Shown piece after piece: positions 1-12,229 of a stretch of DNA of 64,000 nucleotides. The stretch is taken from NCBI GenBank assembly GCA_036971715.1, contig JAVHJL010000012.1, positions 186,001-250,000 of the forward strand, given 5' to 3'. The stretch's first letter is position 1, and every line of letters begins with the position of its first letter. The translations under genes and the position numbers were made by a program. This DNA is from Arthrobotrys musiformis (taxonomy: Eukaryota; Ascomycota; Orbiliomycetes; Orbiliales; Orbiliaceae). The notes under the pieces were generated by a model. The model had not been told where the DNA came from. It made no database searches and saw only the letters and a list, made by a program, of their open reading frames with translations.

Positions 1-1
1 G

Positions 2-970
2 GTTTACAGATATCGCCTAAAAGCGAGCGAATTGAATATAACGTGGCCCGAAGTTGACAAAAGAGCAGCTACCGCGCTGTTTATGACCCACTTATGGGCC
101 GGGGAGGACAATTGTTGGAGCACTAACAAACTGAGAATGGCGATAGCCAAAGAAACGGTGTTGAACGGACTACCTCGTCTTACTGTCAGGGATTGGCACC
201 AGCTCAGCGTCGCCATAGTCAACCGTGTATTCAAGCCCAGGGCGGCGGACGAGGGTTGGGATACGCAATTGGATCGGGAGTTGGATGTTACGGGAGGCGG
301 TTCGGCCGGCGCCGCTGAAATGGAGGACGATGATGAGGATAGCCCCGTTCAGAACAGCGCCTGGGACACACAAGCAAACCACAGCACGAAGATCGCCAAC
401 CTCCATTATGCCGTTCGGGGCGACACCGGTTGCGGTGCGAGTGAAAAACAACTTATCGAACACTATTGGTCGTCACTCTACTGGCAGAATTGGTTGGAAC
501 TCTTGCCGTCAGGTTTATCGGCCGAAGTCAACCGTCATCGTAACGGCGGCCGAAATGCATCCAAACATCTCAGGTCCAATTCGGATTTCGATCACGATAC
601 CGAACCATCGAAACGACGGGAATTAGAATTCGAACCGGATGATAAGAAATCAATCGGACACTTGGGCGATCGCGAATGGAGTCCCGAAGCGCTGCAGTTG
701 GAGATGCTGAAAAAATTGGGATACCCGACCTATCAATCTCGATATCAAATGCAAGCTCTGAGCGACATGGTCCACCAACACCCGGCTGTTCTGGTCGTAC
801 TGCCGACGGGCGGTGGAAAATCTCTTCTGTTCCAGCTGCCGCCACTGTTGGACGGGGCGGGGATAACGGTGGTCATCGTACCGTTCGTATCTTTGAAAGA
901 TGACATGGTTGACAAATGCAATAGACTCAACATTCCTTGCGACGTCTGGGGTGGGGCACCTTCTTTCGAT

Positions 971-1001
<31 letters not shown>

Positions 1002-2813
1002 CGCGCCCTAAATTGATATTCGCCAGTTTGGAACACGTCGGATGCCAGTCGTTTCTCGCGTGGCTTCAAATGATGAATGTTACGAAACGACTGGACCGCA
1101 TCGTTCTCGACGAGTGTCATTTACTTCTGACGTCGGATGCGGATTATAGATTGGACCTCCGAAGGTTAAAGCATTTGCGCGATATACCGGTACAGATGGT
1201 TTATCTGACGGGATCTTTACCTGTATCGGCGACCCAACGCCTCAAGTCAGAGCTGTTGTACAGCGGAGAATGCCTGTTTCGGACCATCAGAGCTCCAACC
1301 GCGCGCCCCAACTTGAAGCTTCAGATATGTCGTCAGGAAGCATCCAAGCACGACACGATCGCGAATTTGCAAATAGCGGACTGGCGGGAAAAGCGCAGCA
1401 ACATCAACAAACGAGCTATTATTTTTGTGAAATCGAAAGAAAATGGTTCGAAGCTGGCAACCGAGATAGGCTGTCTTTTTTACCACGCGACTCTCCCGGA
1501 CAAAGATGAAATATTCCATCGATGGCGCGCTGGAACGGATCCCAAAGATCGGATCGTCGTGGCCACTTCGGCCCTGTATCAAGGCATAGACTTACCCAAC
1601 ATAAACTTTGTCCTGATGATAACCCCTCCGGATTCCATGTATCATTTCGTTCAGGCGATGGGTAGGGGTGGTCGGGACGGATCGGTAGCTCGGATTCTCG
1701 TATTGCTCCATCAGAACTGGAAGGCCCGCGTGGGTCCCGATCTGGATGCTATTCAAGCTCGCTACGAATCTTTCCTCGGAGCGAGCACGCCTCAGTGTAG
1801 ATATCGAATACTGAACGAATGTCTGGACGGTATTTCCCAGGCGTGTGGGTCAACGACTGCGACAGTAAACTGCGATAATTGCATAATTTCGAATACGCCA
1901 GGCGCTGTCGACGACTACGACTGGTTCGATCCGACACTGATTATTTGCAATTATAAAAACATGATACTGGAGCGCGCTAACAGAAAGCCCAGAGCAACCA
2001 CGCGGGACAAATGCGATCCGATGAGAAAAATTGCAGCAAGATCGAGTTTGACGTTCGATGCAGCGAACAACAATCCCGGTGCGAATCCAATCGTCGAGGG
2101 AATCAATACCAGCTCGACCAATACGAATAACACCGGACGCCCACCTACACTCGTTTGCAAGACCGGCGGCGATGTTCTTCGAAGGAGTTTGAAAGCCGGA
2201 CCGAATGCTCTAGCCGCTTGCAATGCAGCGGACGTTGGTAGAATCGACAGGTTCAAAGCGAGGTTAGACGAGATGACCGGGCATACAGGGAAGTTCTGCG
2301 GTTACTGCTGGCTGAACGAACGTACATACGTCTAATACCGATCGAATTTTTGAGCACACATTCTACGGATGCCCATCGAATACTCGCGGCCGGGGTAATG
2401 TCAATACTGTACTTGCGGCAAAGAACAAATTGAGAGAGCAATTTGGAATGAAAACTCGGACGAATGAACACTAAGACGACTTTTGGGTACCCGTCGGCAA
2501 TTGCGTCACCTGTCTTTTGCCAGCCAACATCTGCGGACAAGACGGAGAGAACTCCTCTTGTCCCAAATTGTACGATGATATCGTTATTTCTTTATGCTGG
2601 GGTCTTGCCAAATCGCCCGCACGAACCGAAGAACTAAAAAAGTACTCGAAACCCTCGTCGTTACCAATAAAGCTTAACAGTTGGGATTCCGTCGACAAGT
2701 TTGTTACGGCCGTGAGAGCAAAGGATTATGCGTATGGACGGTTCCTGACTCATGGAACCAGAATAGCCATATCAGCCGTCGACTTCTGGGAACTACCAGT
2801 GTACAAACGATAA
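2..2813 (+). CDS. RecQ-family DNA helicase with Cys-rich tail, 5' partial, probable frameshift
   Basis: ATP-dependent 3'-5' helicase core of the RecQ type. The frame is already open at base 2, so the true start lies outside the window. Visible motifs are the P-loop LPTGGGKS (about 800-823), LDECH (about 1106-1120), the TGSLP motif III and QAMGRGGRDG motif VI (about 1652-1681). Before the helicase, the segment around NHSTKIANLHYAV and YWSSLYWQNWLEL recalls the N-terminal part of the large fungal helicases found near telomeres and in mobile DNA (family knowledge). The first frame stops at 2335 after FCGYCW. The frame one step over continues with HTFYGCP, then CVTC and CPKLYDD to 2813, completing a Cys/His zinc-knuckle tail. 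Linking them needs a one-base shift near 2310-2325 plus removal of a TAA at 2472, for which an 81-bp intron at 2395-2475 fits the frame. Either the gene is decaying or the splicing is unusual. Confidence 0.8.
971..1000 (+). repeat. Hexanucleotide repeat (AACGGC)5 inside the helicase gene
   Basis: Five perfect copies of AACGGC encode an Asn-Gly run between helicase motifs Ia and II. It is in frame and length-variable by nature, so it may differ between strains. Confidence 0.9.
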
Positions 2814-2822
2814 TAGTATAAT

Positions 2823-3276
2823 ATTGGTATTAATATAAAGGTGCGTACGTAGTCTTGGCTTACGCATCAAATCGATATTTTAGCTAAAATGTATAATTGT
2901 GATAGGCAGATCACACGCCATACGTACACATAATTCGATCGAACATACTTGATTGTGTCGGATATATATATCATGCACGCGCACAATGGTCAGACAATAA
3001 AACTATTTTGATAGTGAATGTACATGTATATGACAACTTTAAATATAGAGTTCCAAAACGGTAAAAACCTCGTGCATATATGACGCTCTCACTAAGTCTG
3101 GCCTAAAATTAAGGGGGAAGAGATTCAACGTAGTATCGAGACTGCACATAACGTATTTATACAAAAGAAGAAATTCAACACATATAACATGCTCGTGCAT
3201 ATATAAAAATTTCGTATTTGCATGCAAATATTCTTTTTTTACCTACTAAACTACTATAGCCTCGAATCCAAAAACA

Positions 3277-3347
<71 letters not shown>

Positions 3348-4023
3348 CACTAAGAGCCTGCCTGCCAGCCTGCCTACCAGCCTATCTCCTACCTACCTTC
3401 CTACCTACCTTCCTACCTACCTTCCTACCTACCTACCTAGCCCATTTAAAGTAGTAGTAATATAATCAAAAAAATTAAAGAAACTTAATACTTTTTGTTT
3501 GCATGCATGTGGGTTTTGTATGCACGACGTTGTATATGCATGAAGTTTTTGCCGATTTGGCCCGCCATATTAAACAATGTATACGAATATAACAAATAAT
3601 CGACCGTACGAAATCTCAAGCATGGTACAAACAATTCTATTGAGCATGGTATATATATATATATATATATATGCATGTATGTACATACGTAGCTCGGCGT
3701 TCATATATATATTCACATATAACCGAATATATATGGATGTATTCCATTCTATTCCTGCACGTAATATACCTCCCCCCCCGCCCCTCTTCTCCTCCCTTTT
3801 CTAATCCGTCGACGATATATCTTTGGATCCCCGTTGATCACCGGGATGAATTTCCAAATCACCCCCAGCAGCTTTCCAAGTACTAAGCTTGGGAGGTTTC
3901 TTGGTTCTTCGGTACAGAACATCTAAAATATGTAACGTTAACAGGATTATTAATATTGCGACCTGTTGTAACATGCATGCGTGCACGCTAGGATGTAAAG
4001 TCAAATCGAATCATATAGGACTG
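2823..4023. other. AT-rich intergenic stretch with microsatellites
   Basis: No supported gene. It holds a trinucleotide ACT/CTA repeat, a CCTACCTT-type repeat, and TATATA runs around 3651-3670. The short open frames here are low-complexity (IYIYIY) and are not believable genes. Confidence 0.6.
3277..3349. repeat. Trinucleotide microsatellite (ACT)n
   Basis: About 70 bp of almost uninterrupted CTA/ACT units, followed directly by an imperfect CCTGCC / CCTACCTT tetra- to octanucleotide tract running to about 3440. Confidence 0.9.
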
Positions 4024-4883
4024 TCACATACTATGGGAGCAATATCGGTCAAATCGTAGGCACATGTTGCAAGCGCTTGCGCCTTTCATCCACATGCACC
4101 TACCAGCTTGGGCATGTTTTTGGGGGCTTTCGAAACAACTGTAACAAGGTTCGCACTGATACCCATGTTTCAAGAACTTCAAAGAGCGCTCGCGGCGCCT
4201 GAAAGGGCCGCTCTTCTTTTTCAGCCGCAAATTGCTATCGGCGACGAACCAATCCTCCACTGAAGAAACACCCGTTAGATCGTAATTGGCACGACCTCTA
4301 AAATCGTCACCTTCGGTTAGTGACGACTGAACCGGCTCTATGCTCGAACTAGGTTGCGTGGCCAATGTTATATTGTCCGTGATCTCAGTAGTACCCTGCA
4401 GACGGAGATAAATTAAAGCGATCAGTTTTGCGAACCGCACGCCGTGTAATGTTAAGTTGGGAAGAAGGAGCTGAGAATGCAGAAAAATACTAAAAAACTA
4501 GGGCATATTGCAAACCTGAATCCGTGAACAAAATTCTGTTCGTCGGTATAATCAAAACAGCTTACCCGGATTGTCTCGAAAACCCCGGTTTGAATACCCC
4601 ATGGTTGTAGGTCGTCTATGCCTAAAGGAGCCCAGTCGTTATAAGTAGGAGGGGGTGTGATTTCAAGGTTGCAGATATTCGCAGGATAAATCTCCGTTGC
4701 ATCCGGATCCGCTGCTGAAAGTGGGCGCCAATTACGCGCCTCCAAATCACCAGCTAGAAGAGACAGATCCACGGGAGTGCAATCTGGCTCGTTGACTAGT
4801 TCTTCGAGGGTATCCGTGCTATACGAAACAGGAAGCGTGTACCTGTCAAGTAAATAGGCTCGACGGCGTGCGGATAAAAGCAT
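4024..4883 (-). CDS. Unknown protein with C-terminal Cys-rich CxxC...CNMC domain, two exons
   Basis: Predicted join of exon 1 (4883 down to 4566) and exon 2 (4395 down to 4024). The 170-bp intron has a GTAAGC donor and CTGCAG acceptor and keeps the frame, giving 229 aa. The start is the internal Met at 4883 (MLLSARRR), because the open frame upstream is TATA-derived low complexity. The last 45 residues hold a patterned Cys set: C-x2-C-x2-C, then GRC, then ACNMC and a final C near SHSM. The same pattern occurs in the genes at 27177-28250, 55573-56482 and, in part, 60919-61167. It resembles the fungal DUF3716-type domain with a CANC-like core (from memory; an HMM test would decide). The Arg/Lys-rich segment just before it could be a nuclear signal. 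Function is unknown; zinc binding is a reasonable guess. Confidence 0.6.
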
Positions 4884-6116
4884 GGTGACCGATAATAAAT
4901 TCACAGCAACCAAACCGGAAGAAAGTGCCGGGGGAGGGGGTGACGGTAGGCGAAGTAACCGAATATGTTTAATTATAAATAAGTATATATATATATATGG
5001 ATATATACACGCGAGATGGTACAATACGAGAGTTTATATAGCGCAGCAGGTATATAAACGAGTCGGTGCACAGAAAATGCGGTGCGATAGTATGTATTCA
5101 AAAGATGAATCGAGATATGAAATGGAAAATGAGCGGGGATTGTATTGTTGATAATGTTCAAAAAAATAGGGAGGGGCTTGTGTTCTTATATCATATTTGT
5201 GCGGGAGTTCCGCACGGAGCTGATAATCTAGTATAATCATTATAACGGTTACAAATTAAGTGCTAAGTTGCCTCGACGGGCCTATTCAATTTTTTTTGCG
5301 TACAAACTAGCAATTCTCTCCACAGTTAGCTAGCTAGCTTAGCTTGAACAGCTCAGATGGAGATCAGGATCGTGCGATGTTGCATTCATTTTTCTGAACA
5401 TCCTTGTCGGCCCAGGGATGAACTCGATCTTAAATGTTCGAATTCGGAGACGATCGGCATTCAATACTTGGAGACGAACCGCGGCTCGGGACTTAATCGA
5501 ACTTTCTGAATGACGATTACGACAAGAAAATTCGGATAAATCCCCATGATGGGATTTTATTGAAAGCAGCGATAGATGGGCCGTGCTTATGCATATGCAA
5601 CATGCCGTTCAGGAGCTCGCACGTGTTGGGTTTACAACCCGGTTCGACGCATCATGTGGCTGTTGGATTGCGCCCTTTTAGGCATACGGCAGGGGTGGTT
5701 TATAGTCAAAAAAATTGAAAGAGCCCGTGAATGGGAACCTGTGGAATAATATACTATATATTTACATATTAAATACTTCGAACATTCCCTTATTTACGGT
5801 TTCTTAACCGATCCGTACCCGAGCCGTGTTTGCATTGCGGCATTATATGTCGACTAGCAGATCAGAAACCAACAGTGCACATGCAAGGTGGAAAGGTTGT
5901 TCCCTAACCAATTAAAATTAAGAGGAACAAGCTGAAAAGATGCCTAGGACTTAATATACAGAGTGGGAGTACACCGATAAAACAAAAAGCAAAATAAATG
6001 AATAAATAAATAAATGAAAAAGGATTTCGAAGTGAAAGGGAGGTGGTGACGGCGGAGTGCGGACGAGAGAATTCAAACGGGCGATCGAGAAAATTGAGCG
6101 TTACACCAAACAGTAG
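4884..6116. other. Intergenic stretch, no supported gene
   Basis: AT-rich DNA between two minus-strand genes. A TATATA run lies at 4985-5000, and an AATAAATAAATAAATG run at about 5995-6015 lies downstream of the gene at 6117. I see no conserved coding signal. Confidence 0.5.
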
Positions 6117-6494
6117 CTATATCATCGGCATGTGGGTCATCGGATTCGAATTCGCCATACAAGCCATGTCGACAACAGACGATTCGTCGTCGTCAGAATC
6201 AAAGGATTCCCAGATGAGATATAGATCAACGGGGGTGTTTTCCACCTGCCAATCGGTTTCTCTTATTATTACCTTGCCCGCCAACCAGTCGCCGGGTGGT
6301 AGAGAATCACTTGAAAGATTCGATCGATCGCGGCGGCCTGTAGATTCACGGTCACGTCTGATAGCCGTCCTAACGCCTTCGCTCGTGAGCCCGTTAGCAC
6401 CAACGGTTTCTTCATCGAAACTTGGTTTGCCATGAAGAAGATCCGACAAGTTCTCGTATATCTTTTTCGCGGATATAGACTTCGTTTCGGACAA
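6117..6494 (-). CDS. Hypothetical acidic protein, 125 aa
   Basis: Single open frame from an ATG at 6494. The protein has a Ser/Lys-rich start (MSETKSISAKK), a mid part rich in Arg and Ser, and an acidic stretch (ESFDSDDDESS) near the end. The segment NTPVDLYLIWES faintly recalls CTPVDLSLLAGD in the minus-strand gene at 4024-4883, which could mean a shared ancestor, but this gene lacks the Cys-rich domain. Upstream exons are possible, because an open minus-strand frame continues to about 6556. No family is recognised. Confidence 0.4.
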   Translation of the reverse strand: MSETKSISAKKIYENLSDLLHGKPSFDEETVGANGLTSEGVRTAIRRDRESTGRRDRSNLSSDSLPPGDWLAGKVIIRETDWQVENTPVDLYLIWESFDSDDDESSVVDMACMANSNPMTHMPMI

Positions 6495-8263
6495 GACAGT
6501 ATTGGTGGTTGGGGACCCTTTTGAATCCGCGATCCTGGTGAACTACGTCTCATCAATACAACTTCGCACTAAGGTGCAGATATTGAATTTGTTTATCAAA
6601 TCCGAAGCCGAAGTTTTGAATCCGCCAAAGTGTGAACCTGCAAGCAAACCAGTTAGCAAAAGTCCATGTCAATAGATATTAATGCAAGACGGTTTCGATT
6701 CTACCGTTTTCTCCCCAACCGAACTCCTTATGTGCACGAGAGCGCTCCGAACCAGCTCGACGCCGCATATTTAAACTACGTTCTAAGGAAATTTTGAAAT
6801 TTGACGGTTTTAGAATTCTCCTGACCGAAATAGTAGTAGCACCACCTATTCCATCAAAAAAAGGTCAGCGTTATATCGTATCGATAAGATTCATATGCTA
6901 TTAGTCATCGTTGATAGATCAAAACTTAGAAAGCGGACGTGGCAACGTCGAAGTTAATATATGGAGGTAAGGTTAGTTCGTAGAATGCTTTATACGATAT
7001 CAAAGAGAAAATGTGTGCCAAGTCTATTGATATCATCTACAAAAGCGTCGGTCAAATCGGATACTGATTCGATGAAACCAGTCATAAGTTGTCTGTAGGC
7101 ATGCAAATGCATTTGGCATCGTATATTGTCTCGTAAACCAGAGCTGGCCGAAGATCGTATATCGCTTGATAACGATTGCAAATAAATAATAAATTGAGTT
7201 CCTACTAAGCTTTTATGAAGTTTTCATTCATGTCAACTGTATTTTCTTACCGTTGGAAATTTTACTGTTCGGAAACATGTCTATTGATGTTGTTTCCGGC
7301 ACTTTTACAAACAGCGATAGTATGTGCAAAAGGACAGAAGACTGTATCGTATGTAGGGTAGAATCGGGAGCGTCGGAAAAGGATGTAGAAAAGTTTTGTG
7401 GCCGACAAAGGGTGCTATTTCATGACCAAGAGAGAGAACGGACTCGTAGTGGAGAGGAAGAAAGAACGGTTGCAACGTATGTGAATTTCAATACAATATT
7501 CGATGCTAAATGATTTCTTCAACGATGTATTTATATGCGAGCTACAGGTGTAAATGATATTGTAGCATGTTAGAACTTTGCCTCGGAGCTGTGCTGTGGG
7601 TACGAGATTAGGTAGAATATCGGAACTTTGTAAATTAAAGTCGGACAATGGTATGCACGTGTGGGTGCGCATAGCACGTACGCGCATAAAAGTACAAATA
7701 TGATGCTTATCTATAGAGAATTTGCATGCCGTGAAATCAATTTCGTTTCGATGCGTATCAGGTACACCTCGCCATTGTCGGGGCGGATATACACATCAAA
7801 ATAGTAATATACTTCTGGACCTACTCGACGGAATGTAGTGTCGTTACATTCCTTCGATATGGGAGTGTCTGTCATTTCCCTCTCCTGAACGGTGCGGTAT
7901 GATTGAACATATTGTTGCTGTCTGCGATTTCAACGGTTCTGTTTTAAGAACATTAGCTATTGAATCGGGATGATTATCAACCCAGCGTAGAAGCTCGAAA
8001 CGAGCAAGGAGATCGACAAAAAAAATCAAAATCTTAATTCAAATTGAAGCTCTCAACGATATGAAATGAAACGAAGGACAGCGGAATTCTCATTCACATC
8101 TGAAAAGAATATTTCTAGATCGGTAATATTGATCGGTTGAATGATTAAAGCTTGTGGCATGATACGGATATCGGCTTATAATTATACATATCGAATCTCA
8201 CTAGCCACACTTTTGAAATCTCGCCGAGCCACAATTCTACAATACCAACCCGCCTGCCTGCTC

Positions 8264-8294
<31 letters not shown>

Positions 8295-8712
8295 GACGCC
8301 CTGCTTGCTGGCCTGCCTACCAACCTGCCTACCAACCTGCCAATTAACCAACCTGCCAACCAACCTGCCAACCAACCTGCCAACCTGCCTGCCTACCTAA
8401 TGTTCTACTTATTGGCCTAAGTGCTGCACGACCAGTAGGTAGGCAGGCAGACGGTTTCCTTATTCTTGTGAATAGTGCATGGGCAGGTAAGGACCTACAT
8501 AGGTGGGCAGGTAGACCAGACCACTGGTCTATCCCGTCTCTTATGCAATGTTTGTCACACTCATCCTTTCAAGCTCTCTACAAACAGATATCAAAGCTCT
8601 CTATTTATATTTAGCGGGGTAAAAACCCGAACTTGGTCAAAGATAAGCAAGCAAGCAAAATTAATTAAACCTCGATTTATTCTATCTAAAAAAGATCTAG
8701 CACGCTAAAATC
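6495..8712. other. Intergenic stretch with CCTGCC repeat
   Basis: No supported gene. A short plus-strand frame at 7253-7513 has a few Cys residues but no family resemblance. The tract before 8400 is simple repeat. Confidence 0.5.
8246..8400. repeat. Imperfect CCTGCCTG / CCAACCTG tetranucleotide-type repeat
   Basis: Polypyrimidine-skewed array of CCTG, CCTA and CCAA units just upstream of the NLR remnant. The same sequence class recurs at 3355-3440, 15450-15560, 15870-16010 and 18040-18060, so it is a genome-wide simple-repeat habit of this organism. Confidence 0.85.
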
Positions 8713-9880
8713 ATGACAGCGGAATTAAAAATGAGCGATTACTATATTGGTTGGATATTTTCTATTCCGATAGAATTGGCCGCTGCGCTCGCGATCCTCG
8801 ATGAAACTCATCCGCAGCTCAAAGTCCCCGACAGCGATATCAATGTCTACAAATTTGGCAGAATAGGCAGGCATAACGTCGCCATTTCATGTCTTCCGGA
8901 AGGGCGGTGCGGGGTAACTCGAGCCGGTTTCGTCGCCGCCCACATGGGCAGAACTTTCCCAAGACTAAAATTTGGCCTGATGGTGGGCGTCGGAGGCGGG
9001 GTGCCCAGCCAAGATAACGATATTCGTCTCGGCGATCTGGTTATTAGTCAACCAACAGATGTATCCGGGGGTGTCGTTCAATACGATCTCGGGAAAGCGA
9101 TGCAAAGTGGAGAATTCCTGCGAACCGGTTCGCTGAACGCACCTCCGGCTACCCTGTTGAGCGCGGTAGCATTCATCAAAGCCGAGGATCAGGCAAAGCT
9201 AGGTAAGGAAATATCCGACACTGCTCAGGAAATTGAAGAAAAAGATCCCAGGTTTCATTATCCCGGTCAAGACACCGACAGATTGTTCCGTCCCGACTAT
9301 AATCACGTCGACAGCAAGGGGCGTCAGAGCGATACATGCAAATCTTGCGATGCTTCTACAATGGTCCCTCGTTCAGAGCGAGAATACGATCACCCATATA
9401 TGCATTACGGGATCATAGCGTCGGGAAATCAAGTAATGAAAAATGGCGTGAAAGAGATATAATCGGCGCACAAACAGGGGCTCTGTAAGTTATGGATCAG
9501 GATGTTGATAGATAGGTATTCGATTAAGAGGGAGCCGGGAGCTCCGGGAATATGTACAGGGATTACGGGCAGGCTATAGTTACAGGGTATGTAGGTATAC
9601 AGGGTCTTGTCAGGTAAGTAAGGTAAGAATAAGTGAGCCCCTTATAGGCTCTCTGTTTCGAAATGGAGGCGGCAGGCCTGATGGATGATTTCCCATGTCT
9701 GGTGATCCGAGGGATATGCGACTACTCGGACGGGCATAAGAATAAACGCTGGCAACCGTATGCCGCGCTGGTTGCAGCCATCTACGCGAAAGAGTTACTT
9801 CTCCGGATACCAGAATGTAGGTTACTATTTCGCTATCAGCGGCAAAAAATGAGCGCTGAGAAAGGTCGCAATATATAGTC
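8713..9880 (+). pseudogene. PNP_UDP (nucleoside phosphorylase) N-terminal domain of a broken NLR
   Basis: The N-terminal sensor domain of a fungal NLR. Typical blocks are GWIFSIPIELAAALAILDE, FGLMVGVGGGVP, DIRLGDLVIS, and the Cys pair CKSC before VPRSERE. The intact frame stops at 9462. The expected continuation (ERDIIGAQTGAL, then CFEMEAAGL and CDYSDGHKNKRWQPYAA) is present, but in other frames and across a GTAAGT-bounded gap of about 150 bp. The domain is therefore broken by at least one one-base loss near 9450, and the intron no longer joins in phase. The domain ends with AAIYAKELLLRIPE, where the linker to NB-ARC should follow. Instead a MULE is inserted at 9950. The rest of the NLR lies at 12421-14814. 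Confidence 0.8.
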
Positions 9881-9941
9881 AACAAGGACGGAATCGATGG
9901 TGTTAATACACGTACAACCCCCTTCAAATTGTTCCAGACAT

Positions 9942-9949
9942 TTTTTATA
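9942..9949 (+). repeat. Left target-site duplication of the MULE (TTTTTATA)
   Basis: Eight bases immediately before the left inverted repeat, repeated exactly after the right one at 12378-12385. The length suits Mutator-like elements (8-11 bp). Confidence 0.85.
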
Positions 9950-10087
9950 GGAAAATGCTATTTCAGTAACCCCTTTATGCTATTCCAGTAACCCCACGTG
10001 ACAATTTTCATATCTAGAATAGAAATTAATAGAATAATTTATATTTTTTAAGTTTCATGCCTCAAAATGGTCACGTGATTCAACACA
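9950..10087 (+). repeat. MULE left terminal inverted repeat
   Basis: About 138 bp that pairs with 12230-12377 in reverse complement with a few transitions and a short AT indel. Its inner end carries ATGGTCACGTGATTCAACAC. Confidence 0.88.
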
Positions 10088-10212
10088 ATTCTGTTGGTTA
10101 CCTAGGCTACCTAGGCGCTCGCTCTAAGCTGCCCTACGGCTTCACCGCCATCACCGCCATCACCACCACCACCACCACCGCCACCAGCTTCACCGGCTTC
10201 ACCAGCGTCGCC

Positions 10213-12159
10213 ATGGCCGAACTACCACCAATTGAGGGCCCTAAGCCTGAACTAGAGCGTGAAATAGAGCGATATAACTACGGAATCCCCCAGGAAAACC
10301 TTATTTTTGAGTCACGCGATGCAGCTTTCGAATACCTTCACGATTTCGCCCTCAGTAACGGCTACGCAGTTTCTAAGGCCCAGGGCAGTGACAGCATGAA
10401 ACTTAGGCTGAAATGTCACAAAGGCGGCCAGTTCGATAACCGCCAAAAGCGTCCTGATGCTCTGGAACCTACAATTCATCGTATGACGGCTTCGAAACTT
10501 ACCGGCTGTCCCTTTCTGCTTACGGTCAATTGTCGCGTTGACAGTAAGTGGTACCTCAGCCTCCACAACCACCCCCCTACTGGGCCTGAGGCTATGGTTG
10601 GAATCTCAAAATTCCGTCAACTTTCGAAGGAACAACAGGATAGAGTGGCCACTTTAGGGTTGAAGTTACCCCCCCGTAAGGTACCTCTTGTTATGCAGGC
10701 GGAGGATCCACAGTTCCAGGCCATTGCGAAGGATGTATCCAACGTCGTCGCGAAGGCCCGAAGGGAGAAACTAGGTGGAAAGTCACCAATTGAGTACCTA
10801 TTCAACTATCTTAAGGACTCCTATCGTCACGCCTATAAAGTCGACAGCTTTAACCGCGTCACTCACCTATTCGTCACGTTTTCGGGCGCTATCAAGCTTA
10901 CGAAATTGCATCACGGCGTAATAGTTCTGGACAGTACCTACAAAACGAATCGATACAAAATGCCCCTATTGCATGGCGTTGGCGTTATTTCTGGCTACAA
11001 AACCTTCACATCCTTTGTAGTTTTCATGCGTGGTGAAACGCAAGTTGATTATAGCTGGGCTATTGGGGCTATGAAGCAGGCTTTCGACGTTATACCACCC
11101 GTATTTCTTACAGATTGTGACAAGTCGTTAATGGCAGCCCTCACCACCCACTACCCTACGTCGGCCAACGATTTGTGCGTCTAGCATATCAACAAGAACT
11201 TGGCCGCTCACCATAAAGCTTCATTTACGTCTGGGGAACAGTGGGACGCCTTTCTTCGGAATTGGAATTTGGTTATTCAGGCTACTACCGAAGCGGAATT
11301 CCAGTCAAAATGGGACGAACTAAGACTTCAATCGCCCTCGATTAAGGCTGTTGAGTACCTTCAGAACACCTGGATTCCATATAAAGAGAAATTCGTGGCG
11401 TACTGGACTGGCCAGCATCGTCATATGGGTCATATCGTCTCATCTCGGGCCGAAGGGGCCCATGGACGTCTAAAATCCTACCTGGAATCCTCAACCGGTG
11501 ACCTACTGACCGCGTTCGAACGCATTGAGGACGCGCATCTCAACGAATATAAGGAGATTACCACCCAAATTTCACAGGAAATGGGGAATGTTAACCATAT
11601 CCATGCCCGAAACCCCCTTCTGAAACAGTTACCGACCAAAATCTCGCAGTATGCCCTCAATAAGGCCCTCGACCAATACAACTTATTCAAGAATTCTACT
11701 GGTGCCGCCTGCACGGGAACCTTCACCAGAATCTGGGGGATTCCATGCCGTCACCGAATGGAAGAGCGTGAATGGCAGCAGAGGCCATTTACCGTCGAAG
11801 ACTTCGACATCCAGTGGCACCTAAGGCTCCCAGGCTCCCTCGATAGCCTACCACATATACCCCCAGAACCAGCCCCAGAACCAGCTCCAGAACCGCCTAT
11901 TTTAGAGCCTTCCGTCGCTGCCCCCAAGGGAAGGCCCCCAGGTGCCCCCAATAAACGTAAACGCGATAGTACCACCCGGGATCCCTCACTATTCGAACAC
12001 GCAGAACTGAATGAAATAATAGAACGCGGCGGCAGTGGGAAGAAATGTGGTTACTGCCGCCAGGCTACGGTTCCGGCCCACAATTCACGAAGCTGCCCTA
12101 AGAAAAGGGCCGACGGGGCGGCCGGAATTAACGTTCCGCCCTCAACCGCCCCAAATTAG
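10213..12159 (+). pseudogene. MULE transposase with one nonsense codon
   Basis: The start is chosen at 10213 (CCATGG context); an ATG at 10057 in the same frame lies inside the inverted repeat. Read through one TAG (11182-11184), the frame is 648 residues. The N-terminal third shows a FAR1/WRKY-GCM1-like zinc domain: FESRDAAFEYLHDFA, KLRLKCHK, TGCPFLL, and SLHNHPP with C and H ligands. The MULE catalytic core follows, with VIVLDSTYKTNRYKMPLL and PVFLTDCDKSLMAAL. The stop replaces the Trp expected in the LC.WHI motif (TGG to TAG). The C-terminal part has an AT-hook-like GRPPGAPNKRKR and a zinc knuckle KKCGYCRQ...SCPKK. The protein would bind the element ends and cut DNA, but this copy should be inactive unless the stop is read through. 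Confidence 0.85.
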
Positions 12160-12229
12160 AACGGTTAGAATAGGTAGAATAGATAGGTAGTAGGCCTTAG
12201 GCCTAGAATAGGAAATAATAAATTTTGTG

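Noticed and set aside
225..1120. Several 75-156-aa frames over the helicase on both strands
   Set aside because: All overlap the conserved helicase frame and show no motif; one is made of the complement of the AACGGC repeat.
7253..7513. Small Cys-containing frame (MEILLFGNMSIDVV) as a fifth Cys-rich family member
   Set aside because: Cys spacing does not match the CxxC..C..CANC pattern and no exon extends it.
8246..8400. CCTGCC arrays as a CRISPR or satellite array
   Set aside because: Units are 4-8 bp with no spacers, and the same simple-sequence habit occurs at several places in the window.
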